The position numbers and the translations under genes were made by a program. A DNA stretch of 64,000 bases, taken from positions 146,198-210,197 of the forward strand of contig JACNJS010000010.1 of the NCBI GenBank assembly GCA_014382445.1. The letters are read 5' to 3'. Of the stretch, positions 9,063 through 16,890 are shown piece after piece (the stretch's first letter is position 1; the number at the start of each line of letters is the position of its first letter). The DNA comes from Bacteroidota bacterium (GTDB lineage: Bacteria; Bacteroidota; Bacteroidia; Bacteroidales; F082). A model generated the notes under the pieces. That model was not told the origin of the DNA and did no database searches. It saw nothing but the letters and a program-made list of their open reading frames with translations.

Positions 9063-9566
9063 ATGAAAACACAATTACAAACCACAGCGTTACTTGTTAT
9101 TCTAACAGTACTATTTTCAATAAGCCTTAGCGCATCAATATACAATTTCACAAATGAACAGTATATTGACGGCACTCCTTTTAACACATCCAAAGTTTAT
9201 AATAATATAGAAGCTGAGCATTATTTGCCAGAATTTGATTTTGAAGAGGAAGAATATATTGATGATATTCCTTTTGACACAAAGTGTATAGCTGCTAATT
9301 GCTTATATAACAAAGCTCTTTCAGTTGATTATGATTTTGAAGATGAGGCATATATTGATGATGTTCCTTTTGATACCAGAAATATTGCATTCAAATGTTT
9401 GTATCATAAAGCTCTTTTAGTGGAATTTAATTTTGTAGAAGAAAAATTTATCATGGATATTGAATCATCTGTTATAAATATATCTGAATGTTTTTCCCCA
9501 GAAATGGTGAATTCGATTATTTCTAACTTACTTGCTACTAAACCTTTTGCTTTTAATAAATATTAA
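9063..9566 (+). CDS. Small secreted protein with YIDD-PFDT repeats, unknown function
   Basis: 167 residues with a clear signal peptide (1-24, ending SLSA) and no lipobox. The rest is four imperfect repeats spaced 31-32 residues apart, each with an acidic and aromatic run and then the core YIDD(I/V)PFDT. Cores start at residues 34 (YIDGTPFNT), 65 (YIDDIPFDT), 97 (YIDDVPFDT) and 129 (degenerate FIMDI). Repeats 2 and 3 also share a tail of the form NCLYNKAL / KCLYHKAL with cysteines. I do not recognise a characterised family. The high Asp/Glu content could suit metal or cell-surface binding. A TATTTTTG box at 9023-9030 is a likely -7 element. Confidence 0.75.
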   Translation: MKTQLQTTALLVILTVLFSISLSASIYNFTNEQYIDGTPFNTSKVYNNIEAEHYLPEFDFEEEEYIDDIPFDTKCIAANCLYNKALSVDYDFEDEAYIDDVPFDTRNIAFKCLYHKALLVEFNFVEEKFIMDIESSVINISECFSPEMVNSIISNLLATKPFAFNKY

Positions 9567-9658
9567 TTCAAAACAGGATTAAGGATTTATTAAAACAGCA
9601 AAACTTGAAATATGAATCGGCATATGAAATCTTGCCAAAAAATTAAATCAGTTCCCAA

Positions 9659-10183
9659 TTAACTATTTTTCCTGAAATACGCAAGCACCTCTGCAAGAGC
9701 TATTTTAAACCAAATTGTATAGTTATCAGGATTTTCTTCAACATCCTTTTCAAGAGTGTTTAAATCAATATATTTCCAACCACATACTTCATCAGGATTT
9801 GGGGAGGGTTCCACATTTGAAATACCAATAAACACATGGTCAAATTCATGCTCAGTAAGCCCCTGCCCTACCTCTGCTTTATATACGAACGAAAACGCTT
9901 CATAAAATTCACAATCAAAGCCCATCTCTTCTTCAATTCTTCTATGAGCAGCATCAATTGTTTTCTCTCCCTGGCGGGGATGACTGCAAACAGTATTTGT
10001 CCATAATAAAGGAGAATGATATTTTTGTGCGGCCCGCTGCTGTAATAGGAGCTGCCCCTTTGAATTAAAAATGAAAACCGAAAAAGCACGATGCAGTCTT
10101 GCTTTTTCATGAGCAGTCATTTTTTCCATAGTTCCCAGAGGTTTGTCCTTCTGGTTTACAAGAATTACATATTCAACCGACAT
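9659..10183 (-). CDS. idi: Isopentenyl-diphosphate delta-isomerase, type 1
   Basis: Interconverts isopentenyl and dimethylallyl diphosphate for isoprenoid and quinone synthesis in the cytoplasm. The 174-residue length and Nudix fold fit type I enzymes. Visible residues: catalytic Cys66 in TNTVCSHPR, metal-binding His68, the Nudix-type helix AAHRRIEEEMGF, and EHEFDHVF with Glu113 at the position of the second catalytic Glu. It is transcribed away from the TetR gene with about 210 bases between them. There is no operon partner. Confidence 0.94.
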   Translation of the reverse strand: MSVEYVILVNQKDKPLGTMEKMTAHEKARLHRAFSVFIFNSKGQLLLQQRAAQKYHSPLLWTNTVCSHPRQGEKTIDAAHRRIEEEMGFDCEFYEAFSFVYKAEVGQGLTEHEFDHVFIGISNVEPSPNPDEVCGWKYIDLNTLEKDVEENPDNYTIWFKIALAEVLAYFRKNS

Positions 10184-10328
10184 TTGTACATTTTCAAATT
10201 ATTTGGCAAACCTACTAAAATTAGAAATATACTAAACTATGCCTGGCTTGTGAACGACTGGCGTGCGAATCTTCGCGTGACATTACTAACACTTATCAAT
10301 ATACTTTTTGAAAAAAATCGAAAAATAC

Positions 10329-10358
10329 TTGACATTATATCTTTTTGTATTATTTTTG
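10329..10358 (+). promoter_or_regulatory. Promoter of the TetR-led operon
   Basis: TTG at 10329-10331 and TATTTTTG at 10351-10358 are separated by 19 bases, a good match to the Bacteroidota -33/-7 consensus. The start codon of the TetR gene follows at 10394. Confidence 0.55.
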
Positions 10359-10374
10359 ACCAACCGTTCAGTCA
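10357..10374 (+). promoter_or_regulatory. Palindromic operator, probable TetR binding site
   Basis: TGACCAACCGTTCAGTCA is an 18-base imperfect palindrome with perfect TGAC/GTCA ends and a central CG. It overlaps the last bases of the -7 box and covers the expected transcription start. Its form resembles operators of many TetR-family repressors (GACCnnnCGnnnGGTC-like). Binding here would block transcription, consistent with self-repression by the gene 20 bases downstream. Confidence 0.5.
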
Positions 10375-10393
10375 TTAAAATAGTTGAATACTT

Positions 10394-10966
10394 ATGCCGA
10401 GAACCGAACGACAATTTAAAGATATTAGAGAACTGAAACGAAGTCAAATAATGGATTCAGCACTTCATTTATTTGCTCAAAAGGGGTTCGATTCAACTTC
10501 TATTAATATGATTGCTAAACGAGCAGGCATTTCTAAGGGATTAATTTACAATTATTTCGAAAGCAAAGAAGATCTTATAACAATACTTATCCATAATGGC
10601 TTCGACAAGTTTTTTACAGAATTTGATCCTAATAATGATGGTGTACTTACTGACTTAGAATTTGAGCATTTCATCGACAAAACATTTGAGGTATTAAAAA
10701 GTAACTTGCATTTTTGGAAACTATATTTCATGGTTATGGCTCAGCCACAAGTATTAAAACTAGTAGAAAAGAAACTAATGGAATTAATTATCCCTCTACT
10801 CACAATATTATCAGAATACTACACATCAAAAGGCATTGAAAATCCAATGGCTTATGCTCGTTTTTTTGGTGCCATGATTGATGGGGTTTGTTTAAATTAT
10901 ATTGTTGATCCTGAAAATTTCCCAGTAGAAGAAATAAAACAGATTATAAAAAACAAATTTATTTAA
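10394..10966 (+). CDS. TetR/AcrR-family regulator with an EF-hand-like loop
   Basis: 190 residues. The N-terminal DNA-binding domain contains the TetR helix-turn-helix TSINMIAKRAGISKGLIYNYF and ends ESKEDLI (about residue 62). The C-terminal part is the all-helical ligand and dimer domain. At residues 78-89 it holds DPNNDGVLTDLE, which fits the canonical EF-hand calcium loop at every key position: D1, N3, D5, G6, L8, T9 and E12. Aromatic-rich helices flank it (GFDKFFTEF before, FEHFIDKTFEVL after), as in true EF-hands. A palindromic operator lies in its promoter. The downstream genes form an export-type operon that it most likely controls. Calcium sensing is inference. Confidence 0.9.
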   Translation: MPRTERQFKDIRELKRSQIMDSALHLFAQKGFDSTSINMIAKRAGISKGLIYNYFESKEDLITILIHNGFDKFFTEFDPNNDGVLTDLEFEHFIDKTFEVLKSNLHFWKLYFMVMAQPQVLKLVEKKLMELIIPLLTILSEYYTSKGIENPMAYARFFGAMIDGVCLNYIVDPENFPVEEIKQIIKNKFI

Positions 10967-10985
10967 CATTGTAATTTAATTGTAT

Positions 10986-11747
10986 ATGAAAACAATAAAA
11001 ATATTGGCATTAATTATCATGTCGTTTTTGTTAATTCCAACCCACATAAGTGCTCAAGAACTTACGGCCAAAGAAATCATAATAAAAGCCGACGAAAAAA
11101 ACCGTGGGAGCTCCTCAAAAGGAATAATGTCGATGACCATTATACGTCCAAAATGGGAACGGACTATTGTAATGAAAAACTGGTCGAAAGGTGAAGATAA
11201 TTTCATGATTTACATTACAGAACCAGCCAAAGAAAAAGGCCAGGTTTTTTTAAAAGTTGGTAAAGAGATGTGGAATTATGTACCAACTATATCACGCATG
11301 ATTAAAATTCCACCCTCTATGATGATGCAATCGTGGATGGGTTCCGATTTTACAAACGACGATCTTGTTAAACAATCATCAATAGTAGTTGATTACATTC
11401 ATAACCTTGTTGGCGAAGAGGAAGTGAGAGGACAAAACTGTTATGTTATTGAACTTGTACCTCTTCCAGAGGCACCAGTTGTTTGGGGCAAAATTAAGTC
11501 ATGGATAACAAAAGACGGTTTTAATCTTTGGAAATCTGAATATTATGATGAGGATGGCTTTTTACAAAACATTGAAAACGGTTATAACATAAAAACGATG
11601 GGCGGACGAACTATTCCATCAAAGTTTGAAATGGTACCTGCCGATGAGGAAGGCAAAAAAACCGTAATGGAAATTCTAGAAGTTGAGTATAACATCAATA
11701 TTGATGATAGTTTTTTCAGCAAGCAAAATATGAAAAAAGTAAGATAG
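10986..11747 (+). CDS. LolA-like outer-membrane lipoprotein-sorting protein
   Basis: 253 residues from the ATG at 10986; a TTG two codons upstream is in frame but unnecessary. A signal peptide ends at about HISAQ, with no lipobox, so a soluble periplasmic protein is expected. The sequence has the pattern of the LolA/LppX-fold outer membrane lipoprotein-sorting family: IRPKWERTIVMKNWSKGEDNF is split over early strands, then KEKGQVFLKVGKEMWNYVPTI, MMQSWMGSDFTNDDLV and a C-terminal EILEVEYNINIDDSFF. Such half-barrels carry lipoproteins or other hydrophobic cargo. It follows the TetR gene by 19 bases and precedes the first permease by 6 bases, so it is probably the dedicated carrier of this transporter. 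Confidence 0.85.
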   Translation: MKTIKILALIIMSFLLIPTHISAQELTAKEIIIKADEKNRGSSSKGIMSMTIIRPKWERTIVMKNWSKGEDNFMIYITEPAKEKGQVFLKVGKEMWNYVPTISRMIKIPPSMMMQSWMGSDFTNDDLVKQSSIVVDYIHNLVGEEEVRGQNCYVIELVPLPEAPVVWGKIKSWITKDGFNLWKSEYYDEDGFLQNIENGYNIKTMGGRTIPSKFEMVPADEEGKKTVMEILEVEYNINIDDSFFSKQNMKKVR

Positions 11748-11753
11748 TATCCA

Positions 11754-12974
11754 ATGTTTAAATATATAAAAATAGCATGGCGTAATTTGTGGCGTAACAC
11801 CCGCAGGACTTTGATTACATCAGCATCTGTGTTTTTCGGGGTTTTCTTTGCCATATTTATGACTTCCTTGCAAAAAGGCTCTTTCGAGAACATGATTGGC
11901 AATATGGCCAGATTTTATTCGGGTTATATACAAATTCAGGAAAGTGAATTCAAAGAATCGCCTGGAGTAAACCATAGTTTTGAAATGAGTGCAAAACTCC
12001 GGGAGGCCATTGATAATAACCCTAATATCACTTCTTCAACAAACAGGGTTGAAACTTTTGCCTTAGCTTCAAACAAGGAAAAAAGTTTTCCGGCTTTCAT
12101 TCTCGGTATTAATCCCGAACAGGAGGATGAAAAATCAGGTTTGAGCAAACATATTGTTGGTGGAGAATATTTTAAAAGCGGTTCAAAAGATCTATTAGTA
12201 GGAAAAATATTGGCCGAAAACCTCAATTTAAAAGTCGGAGACTCACTTATTTTACTTGGTCAGGGATTTCATGGGGTTACAGCTGTAGGCATTTACAAGG
12301 TTGCCGGGTTGCTCGATTTTCCCCTCCCCGACCTTAGCAAACAAATTGTTTATATGGATTTGCTAAATTGCCAGGAGTTTGCTTCCCTACAGAACCGAAT
12401 TACATCAAATGTTATTATTGTTGATAAAACGGATGTTATCAATAATGTAATTGCTAGCCTTCAACCACTAAGAGGGGATGATATTAAAATATATTCGTGG
12501 CAAGACTTAATGCCCGAATTGCTTAACCTTATTGAAGGTAAGGAAGCAAGCAGTGCCATGATAAAAAGCCTGTTGTTTATGATAATTGGTTTTGGGATAC
12601 TAGCTACTATCATGATGTTGATGCATGAAAGGAAAAGGGAACTCGGAGTGATGATTGCTATTGGTTTCCAAAAAAGTAAATTGCTATTAATGATGTTAAC
12701 CGAATCAGCTTTTATCGGCATTATTGGTGTATTATCAAGTCTGGTAGTTAGTTATCCATTAATGTATTATTTGTACAAAAACCCAATTATTGTTATCGGT
12801 GAAATGGCAGAAACCTATAAATCGATGGGCTTTGAACCAAAAATTTCATTCAGCATCAGCCCCCAAATTTTTTACAATCCTGCAATTACTGTATTGATAA
12901 TTTTTATGTTGATTTCTTTATATCAAATATATTATATAGCAAAATTGAAAGTAGTAGATTCATTAAAAGGTTAA
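11754..12974 (+). CDS. FtsX/LolC-type ABC permease 1
   Basis: 406 residues with the MacB/LolC layout. It has one N-terminal membrane helix after IAWRNLWRNTRRTLITSASV, a periplasmic domain of about 230 residues, and three C-terminal helices (from about 270). The cytoplasmic coupling stretch HERKRELGVMIAIGFQ is present. The periplasmic domain contains LGQGFHGV and VAGLLDFPLPDLSKQIVYM, shared almost unchanged with the next permease. The C-terminal end (LISLYQIYYIAKLKVVDSLKG) lacks the usual YP pair before the last segment. It lies one base from the next gene. Role: inner-membrane subunit that releases cargo from the bilayer to the periplasmic carrier. Confidence 0.9.
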   Translation: MFKYIKIAWRNLWRNTRRTLITSASVFFGVFFAIFMTSLQKGSFENMIGNMARFYSGYIQIQESEFKESPGVNHSFEMSAKLREAIDNNPNITSSTNRVETFALASNKEKSFPAFILGINPEQEDEKSGLSKHIVGGEYFKSGSKDLLVGKILAENLNLKVGDSLILLGQGFHGVTAVGIYKVAGLLDFPLPDLSKQIVYMDLLNCQEFASLQNRITSNVIIVDKTDVINNVIASLQPLRGDDIKIYSWQDLMPELLNLIEGKEASSAMIKSLLFMIIGFGILATIMMLMHERKRELGVMIAIGFQKSKLLLMMLTESAFIGIIGVLSSLVVSYPLMYYLYKNPIIVIGEMAETYKSMGFEPKISFSISPQIFYNPAITVLIIFMLISLYQIYYIAKLKVVDSLKG

Positions 12975-12975
12975 T

Positions 12976-14193
12976 ATGAAGAATATAATTATAGCTTGGA
13001 GAAATCTTTGGAGAAAGCCATGGAGAACTGTAATAACTAGTGGCTCAATATTTTTTGGAGTCCTGTTGTCCGCCTTTATGACATCATTGCAATATGGCAC
13101 TTATGAGACTATAATTGATAATGTGGTTAAATTTTATTCTGGCTATATGCAGGTTTTTACAGAAGAATACCACGAAAACAAAACCATTAATAACACATTT
13201 ATTCTCAGCGATACGTTAAAATCAATTATTGAAAATGAAAACGACTTAACACATTATACATCCCGACTTGAATATTTTTCGCTTGCTTCATCAAACGAAA
13301 TTACAAAAGGAAGCATAATAATAGGTGTTGATCCCGAAGGTGAGAACAAAGTAACAGGATTGAAAAAATGGGTGAAAGAAGGTTCATACCTCAACAATGA
13401 TAATCAAGGAGTGTTAGTAGCCATCGATCTGGCCAAGTATTTAAAAGTAGGTGTTGGCGATTCAATAGTGCTATACGGTCAAGGTTTTCATGGGGTTATG
13501 GCAGCAGGAATTTATCCGGTGGCTGGCATACTCGATTTTCCTTCACCTGAATTAAACAAACAGTTCATTTACATGACGTTGGAAGCCAGTCAGGAATTGT
13601 TCTCAGCTCCAAATAGATTGACTTCGATAGTACTCATGGTTGAGGATAACTATAAACTTCCTTCAGCCTTAAAGCATTTAAAAAAAGAAATCAAAGATCC
13701 AATGATGGTGATGTCGTGGCAAGAACTACAACCTGAACTTGTTCAAATGATTGATGGTGACAAAGCAGGTGGTACATTTATAAAATCTCTGCTTTACATA
13801 ATCATTACCTTCGGCATACTTGGAACTATACTAATGATGGTAAGTGAGCGCAAAAGAGAATTAGGAGTCATGATTGCTATTGGAATGCAAAGAGCAAAAT
13901 TGAGCACTATATTATTTTTCGAAACTCTTTTTATTGGGTTTATTGGAACCACTGCCGGAATAGCAGTCAGTATTCCTATAACCTATTGGTATTATATGAA
14001 TCCGGTACCAATAACAGGAGATGCTGCAAAAGCAATGACTGATATGGGTATTGAACCATTTATGTATTTCTCGGTTCAGCCTGATGTATATTATTTTCAG
14101 GCATTAATAATTCTTTTAATAACCATGATGATCTCTGTTTATCCAATAATAAAATCATTTACATTAAATCTAACTTCAGCACTACGAGCCTGA
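12976..14193 (+). CDS. FtsX/LolC-type ABC permease 2
   Basis: 405 residues, a tandem paralogue of the preceding permease with the same layout. It shares the N-terminal IAWRNLWRKPWRTVITSGSI, the periplasmic GQGFHGV and VAGILDFPSPELNKQFIYM, and the coupling stretch SERKRELGVMIAIGMQ. Its C-terminus is intact (MMISVYPIIKSFTLNLTSALRA). A single base separates it from permease 1, so the two are translated together and probably form a heterodimer like LolC and LolE. A 165-base AT-rich spacer with two ATAATCAATAA copies follows before permease 3. Confidence 0.9.
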   Translation: MKNIIIAWRNLWRKPWRTVITSGSIFFGVLLSAFMTSLQYGTYETIIDNVVKFYSGYMQVFTEEYHENKTINNTFILSDTLKSIIENENDLTHYTSRLEYFSLASSNEITKGSIIIGVDPEGENKVTGLKKWVKEGSYLNNDNQGVLVAIDLAKYLKVGVGDSIVLYGQGFHGVMAAGIYPVAGILDFPSPELNKQFIYMTLEASQELFSAPNRLTSIVLMVEDNYKLPSALKHLKKEIKDPMMVMSWQELQPELVQMIDGDKAGGTFIKSLLYIIITFGILGTILMMVSERKRELGVMIAIGMQRAKLSTILFFETLFIGFIGTTAGIAVSIPITYWYYMNPVPITGDAAKAMTDMGIEPFMYFSVQPDVYYFQALIILLITMMISVYPIIKSFTLNLTSALRA

Positions 14194-14358
14194 GTTTAGG
14201 AAAAATAGTTATATGTTAAGAGTTATAAGAAATATCGTTGAAAAAATAAATCTGAAAACCACAAAGAACAATATGGGTATCATGCATATAAATCAATATT
14301 TACTACAACAGCAATAACATAAATAATCAATAACACATAATCAATAATACATAAAAAC

Positions 14359-15579
14359 ATGCTACTATCAATATCATGGCGAAATATTTGGAGAAACAAG
14401 GTTAGAAGCCTGGTGATTATATTCTCAGTTGCTCTGGGAATATTTGCAGGAGTACTTGCTGGCGCATTTTTCAAAGGTTTGGCCAACCAGAGGATACAAA
14501 AGGTAATAAACACCGAACTATCCTTCATGCAAATTCACAACCCTGGTTTTGAACAATCTTCTGATTTTGCTAACTTTATCGGTAACGCTCAAAACATTGA
14601 GGATAGTTTATTAAAAATACCCAATATAACTGGTGTAACTCGCAGAATGATAGTTCAGGGAATGGCAGCATCAGCCGAAACAGCCGCAGGGGTTTTGATA
14701 TCGGGTGTTTTTCCTAAGGATGAAAAAACTGTAACTACTATCAGTAAAAAAATTATCGACGGAGAATATTTCGATGGTATAAAACGTAATCCGGTGGTAA
14801 TAGGTAAAAAGCTTGCCGAAAAGCTTAATGTTAAAGTAAGGTCGAAGATTGTAATTACCATTCAAGACATAGAAAACAACATTACATCAGGAGCATTTAG
14901 GGTGGCCGGAATTTTTTCAACAGATAACAATATGTTTGATGAATCGAATATATACGTTCGATTTAATGACATTCAAAAACTAACAAACTTTCCGGTAAAT
15001 GCTACCCACGAAATTGCAATAAACATAAACGACGATGAAAATCTATCGGGCATCCTTGCCTCTGTAAAAGAACTTACCGGAAACAAACTAGATGTAAAAA
15101 CATGGAAGGAACTCAGCCCGGAAATGAGTTACCTCACCGAGTCGATGGATATGTTTATGTATATTTTCATAATCATTATCCTGCTCGCATTATTGTTCGG
15201 AATAATTAATACAATGCTTATGGTAGTAATGGAGCGAACAAAAGAAATTGGTATGCTCATGGCAATAGGGATGAACAAACTCAGAGTCTTCTCTATGATT
15301 GTTTTAGAATCCGTTCTTTTATCACTTACAGGCGGTGTGGTTGGAATTATTATTGGGGCCATAAGTTCAAAAATTGGGGAAACTCATCCCATCGACCTTA
15401 GTATGTGGGCACAAGGCTATCAGCAACTTGGATATGATGCATTTGTGTACACACAACTTGATCCATCAATGCTTATAAAAATTACTATCTTGGTAATAAT
15501 TACAGGGGTTATTGCCGCTATTTATCCAGCATACAAGGCTCTTAAAAATGATCCTGCAGATGCATTACGAATTGAGTAA
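14359..15579 (+). CDS. FtsX/LolC-type ABC permease 3
   Basis: 406 residues with the same one-plus-three helix layout as permeases 1 and 2, but clearly divergent from them. The periplasmic domain lacks GQGFHGV and the LDFP stretch and instead reads VAGIFSTDNNMFDESNIYV. The coupling stretch is MERTKEIGMLMAIGMNK and the C-terminus is AIYPAYKALKNDPADALRIE. It may pair with itself or replace one of the other two subunits. It is followed by about 100 bases of AT-rich spacer and a four-helix-bundle gene, then the ATPase. Confidence 0.9.
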   Translation: MLLSISWRNIWRNKVRSLVIIFSVALGIFAGVLAGAFFKGLANQRIQKVINTELSFMQIHNPGFEQSSDFANFIGNAQNIEDSLLKIPNITGVTRRMIVQGMAASAETAAGVLISGVFPKDEKTVTTISKKIIDGEYFDGIKRNPVVIGKKLAEKLNVKVRSKIVITIQDIENNITSGAFRVAGIFSTDNNMFDESNIYVRFNDIQKLTNFPVNATHEIAININDDENLSGILASVKELTGNKLDVKTWKELSPEMSYLTESMDMFMYIFIIIILLALLFGIINTMLMVVMERTKEIGMLMAIGMNKLRVFSMIVLESVLLSLTGGVVGIIIGAISSKIGETHPIDLSMWAQGYQQLGYDAFVYTQLDPSMLIKITILVIITGVIAAIYPAYKALKNDPADALRIE

Positions 15580-15683
15580 AATGACAAGTAATTGGTAATA
15601 TGTTATTAGTTGAAAAGTTAATTGTTATAAGTCATAAGTTTAGTGTTAAGATAGATTAGTACATTATTGAATATGAAATAATT

Positions 15684-16064
15684 ATGAAGTTTACAAGTTT
15701 TGAAGAATTGGATTGTTGGAAATCTTGTAGAGAGATAAGAAATGAAGTACGTATAATAATTAAAAAATTTCCATCTGAAGAGAAATATGCTATAACTGAT
15801 GGTATGAGAAGATCCTCAAGATCCATAACAGAAAATATTGCAGAAGGATATGGAAGATTTCATTATCAAGAGAATATACAGTTTTGTCGCATTTCACGAG
15901 GATCATTATTTGAGCTAATCGATCAATACATTACAGCAAAAGATGAATCATATATTAACGATGAAGAATATAATGGAGGAAGAGAATTACTAAATAAGGC
16001 TATCGGATTACTTAATGGATATATAAATTACCTCGAAAAAGCTAAAAAGAATAACAAAAAATAA
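15684..16064 (+). CDS. Four-helix-bundle protein (S23 / 23S rRNA IVS family)
   Basis: 126 residues, almost entirely helical. The family signature appears as FEELDCWKSCREIRNEV at the N-terminus, then MRRSSRSITENIAEGYGR (a conserved SI.NIAEG motif), FCRISRGSLFELI, and a final helix AIGLLNGYINYLEKA. Members were first found in intervening sequences of 23S rRNA but are common in Bacteroidota intergenic positions, where their role is unknown. Here the gene sits between permease 3 and the ATPase of one transporter operon, flanked by low-complexity DNA on both sides. It is probably a late insertion rather than a transporter subunit, though co-transcription is expected. Confidence 0.85.
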   Translation: MKFTSFEELDCWKSCREIRNEVRIIIKKFPSEEKYAITDGMRRSSRSITENIAEGYGRFHYQENIQFCRISRGSLFELIDQYITAKDESYINDEEYNGGRELLNKAIGLLNGYINYLEKAKKNNKK

Positions 16065-16098
16065 TTATGATTTGAATATAACATGTTAAACCACAATA

Positions 16099-16168
16099 TA
16101 TAACATAAAACGTATAACATATAACATATAACGTATAACATATAACGTACACCACATAACGCATAACA
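16099..16168 (+). repeat. Heptanucleotide tandem repeat (TATAACR), ten units
   Basis: Seven-base periodicity holds exactly for 70 bases. Five units are exact TATAAC(A/G) consecutively from 16113 to 16147, one more exact unit is at 16099-16105, and the others have one to three changes. The array ends 8 bases before the ATG of the ABC ATPase gene. Simple repeats of this kind can gain or lose units by slippage and so alter spacing or leader structure. Confidence 0.85.
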
Positions 16169-16176
16169 TAAAAACC

Positions 16177-16872
16177 ATGAACAACGTAATAGAAATAAAA
16201 GGGCTCACAAAAATCTACAACAGTAGCGAAATAAAGGTAAAAGCTGTAGATGGAATTGATATTAATTTTAAAGAAGGTGAGTTTACAGCGGTAGTTGGTC
16301 CATCAGGATCTGGAAAAACTACATTTTTAAATATGCTTGGGGGGCTCGACAGACCAACTGAAGGTGAAGTAATAATAGGTGGAGTTGACGTTTGGAAACT
16401 AAGCTCACGTAAGCTTATCGACTTCAGAATGAATAATATAGGCTTTGTTTTTCAGTCCTATAATCTTATTCCTGTATTAACTGCAGGTGAAAATGTTGAG
16501 TTTATCATGCAACTTCAGGGAAGACCTAAAAAAGAACGTGAGGTACGCACCAAAGAGCTACTGGAAGCTGTTGGAATTGGTGATCGTATTAAAAGTCGCC
16601 CTTCAAAGTTATCAGGAGGTCAGCAACAAAGAGTTGCCGTTGCCCGTGCTCTGGCATCAAAACCTGAATTCATTCTTGCCGATGAACCAACTGCCAATTT
16701 AGATTCAGCAGCTACTGTAGGTTTGCTGGAACTCATGTCGCAAATGAATAAGAAGTTCAATACTACATTTATCTTCGCCACTCACGACCAAAGGGTTATG
16801 GATAAAGCCCGCAGGATAGTTACCATTGAAGATGGTAAAATATTAAAGGATGAGTATTTTGAAAGGGAGTAG
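16177..16872 (+). CDS. LolD/MacB-type ABC transporter ATP-binding protein
   Basis: 231 residues, a complete nucleotide-binding domain. Walker A is GPSGSGKTT at 41-49, the Q-loop Gln is at 93, the signature is LSGGQQQR at 145-152, Walker B is FILADE at 165-170, and the switch His is at 203. The sequence groups by eye with LolD/MacB ATPases that drive FtsX-type permeases, so it is the only motor in the operon for the three permeases upstream. A heptanucleotide repeat array fills the region just before its start codon. Only three bases separate its stop (16870-16872) from the earliest possible start of the next gene. Confidence 0.94.
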   Translation: MNNVIEIKGLTKIYNSSEIKVKAVDGIDINFKEGEFTAVVGPSGSGKTTFLNMLGGLDRPTEGEVIIGGVDVWKLSSRKLIDFRMNNIGFVFQSYNLIPVLTAGENVEFIMQLQGRPKKEREVRTKELLEAVGIGDRIKSRPSKLSGGQQQRVAVARALASKPEFILADEPTANLDSAATVGLLELMSQMNKKFNTTFIFATHDQRVMDKARRIVTIEDGKILKDEYFERE

Positions 16873-16890
16873 TTAGTGTGGAATAATAAC

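Noticed and set aside
9063-9566. YIDD repeat protein considered as a lipoprotein or T9SS cargo
   Set aside because: There is no Cys after the signal peptide and no sorting domain at the C-terminus.
10980-10985. TTG start for the LolA-like gene
   Set aside because: The ATG two codons later gives a better signal peptide and is the normal start type.
15684-16064. Possible rRNA intervening sequence because the S23 protein family is present
   Set aside because: No 23S rRNA sequence surrounds the gene.
16099-16168. Tandem array considered as CRISPR
   Set aside because: Units are 7 bases with no spacers and no cas genes are nearby.
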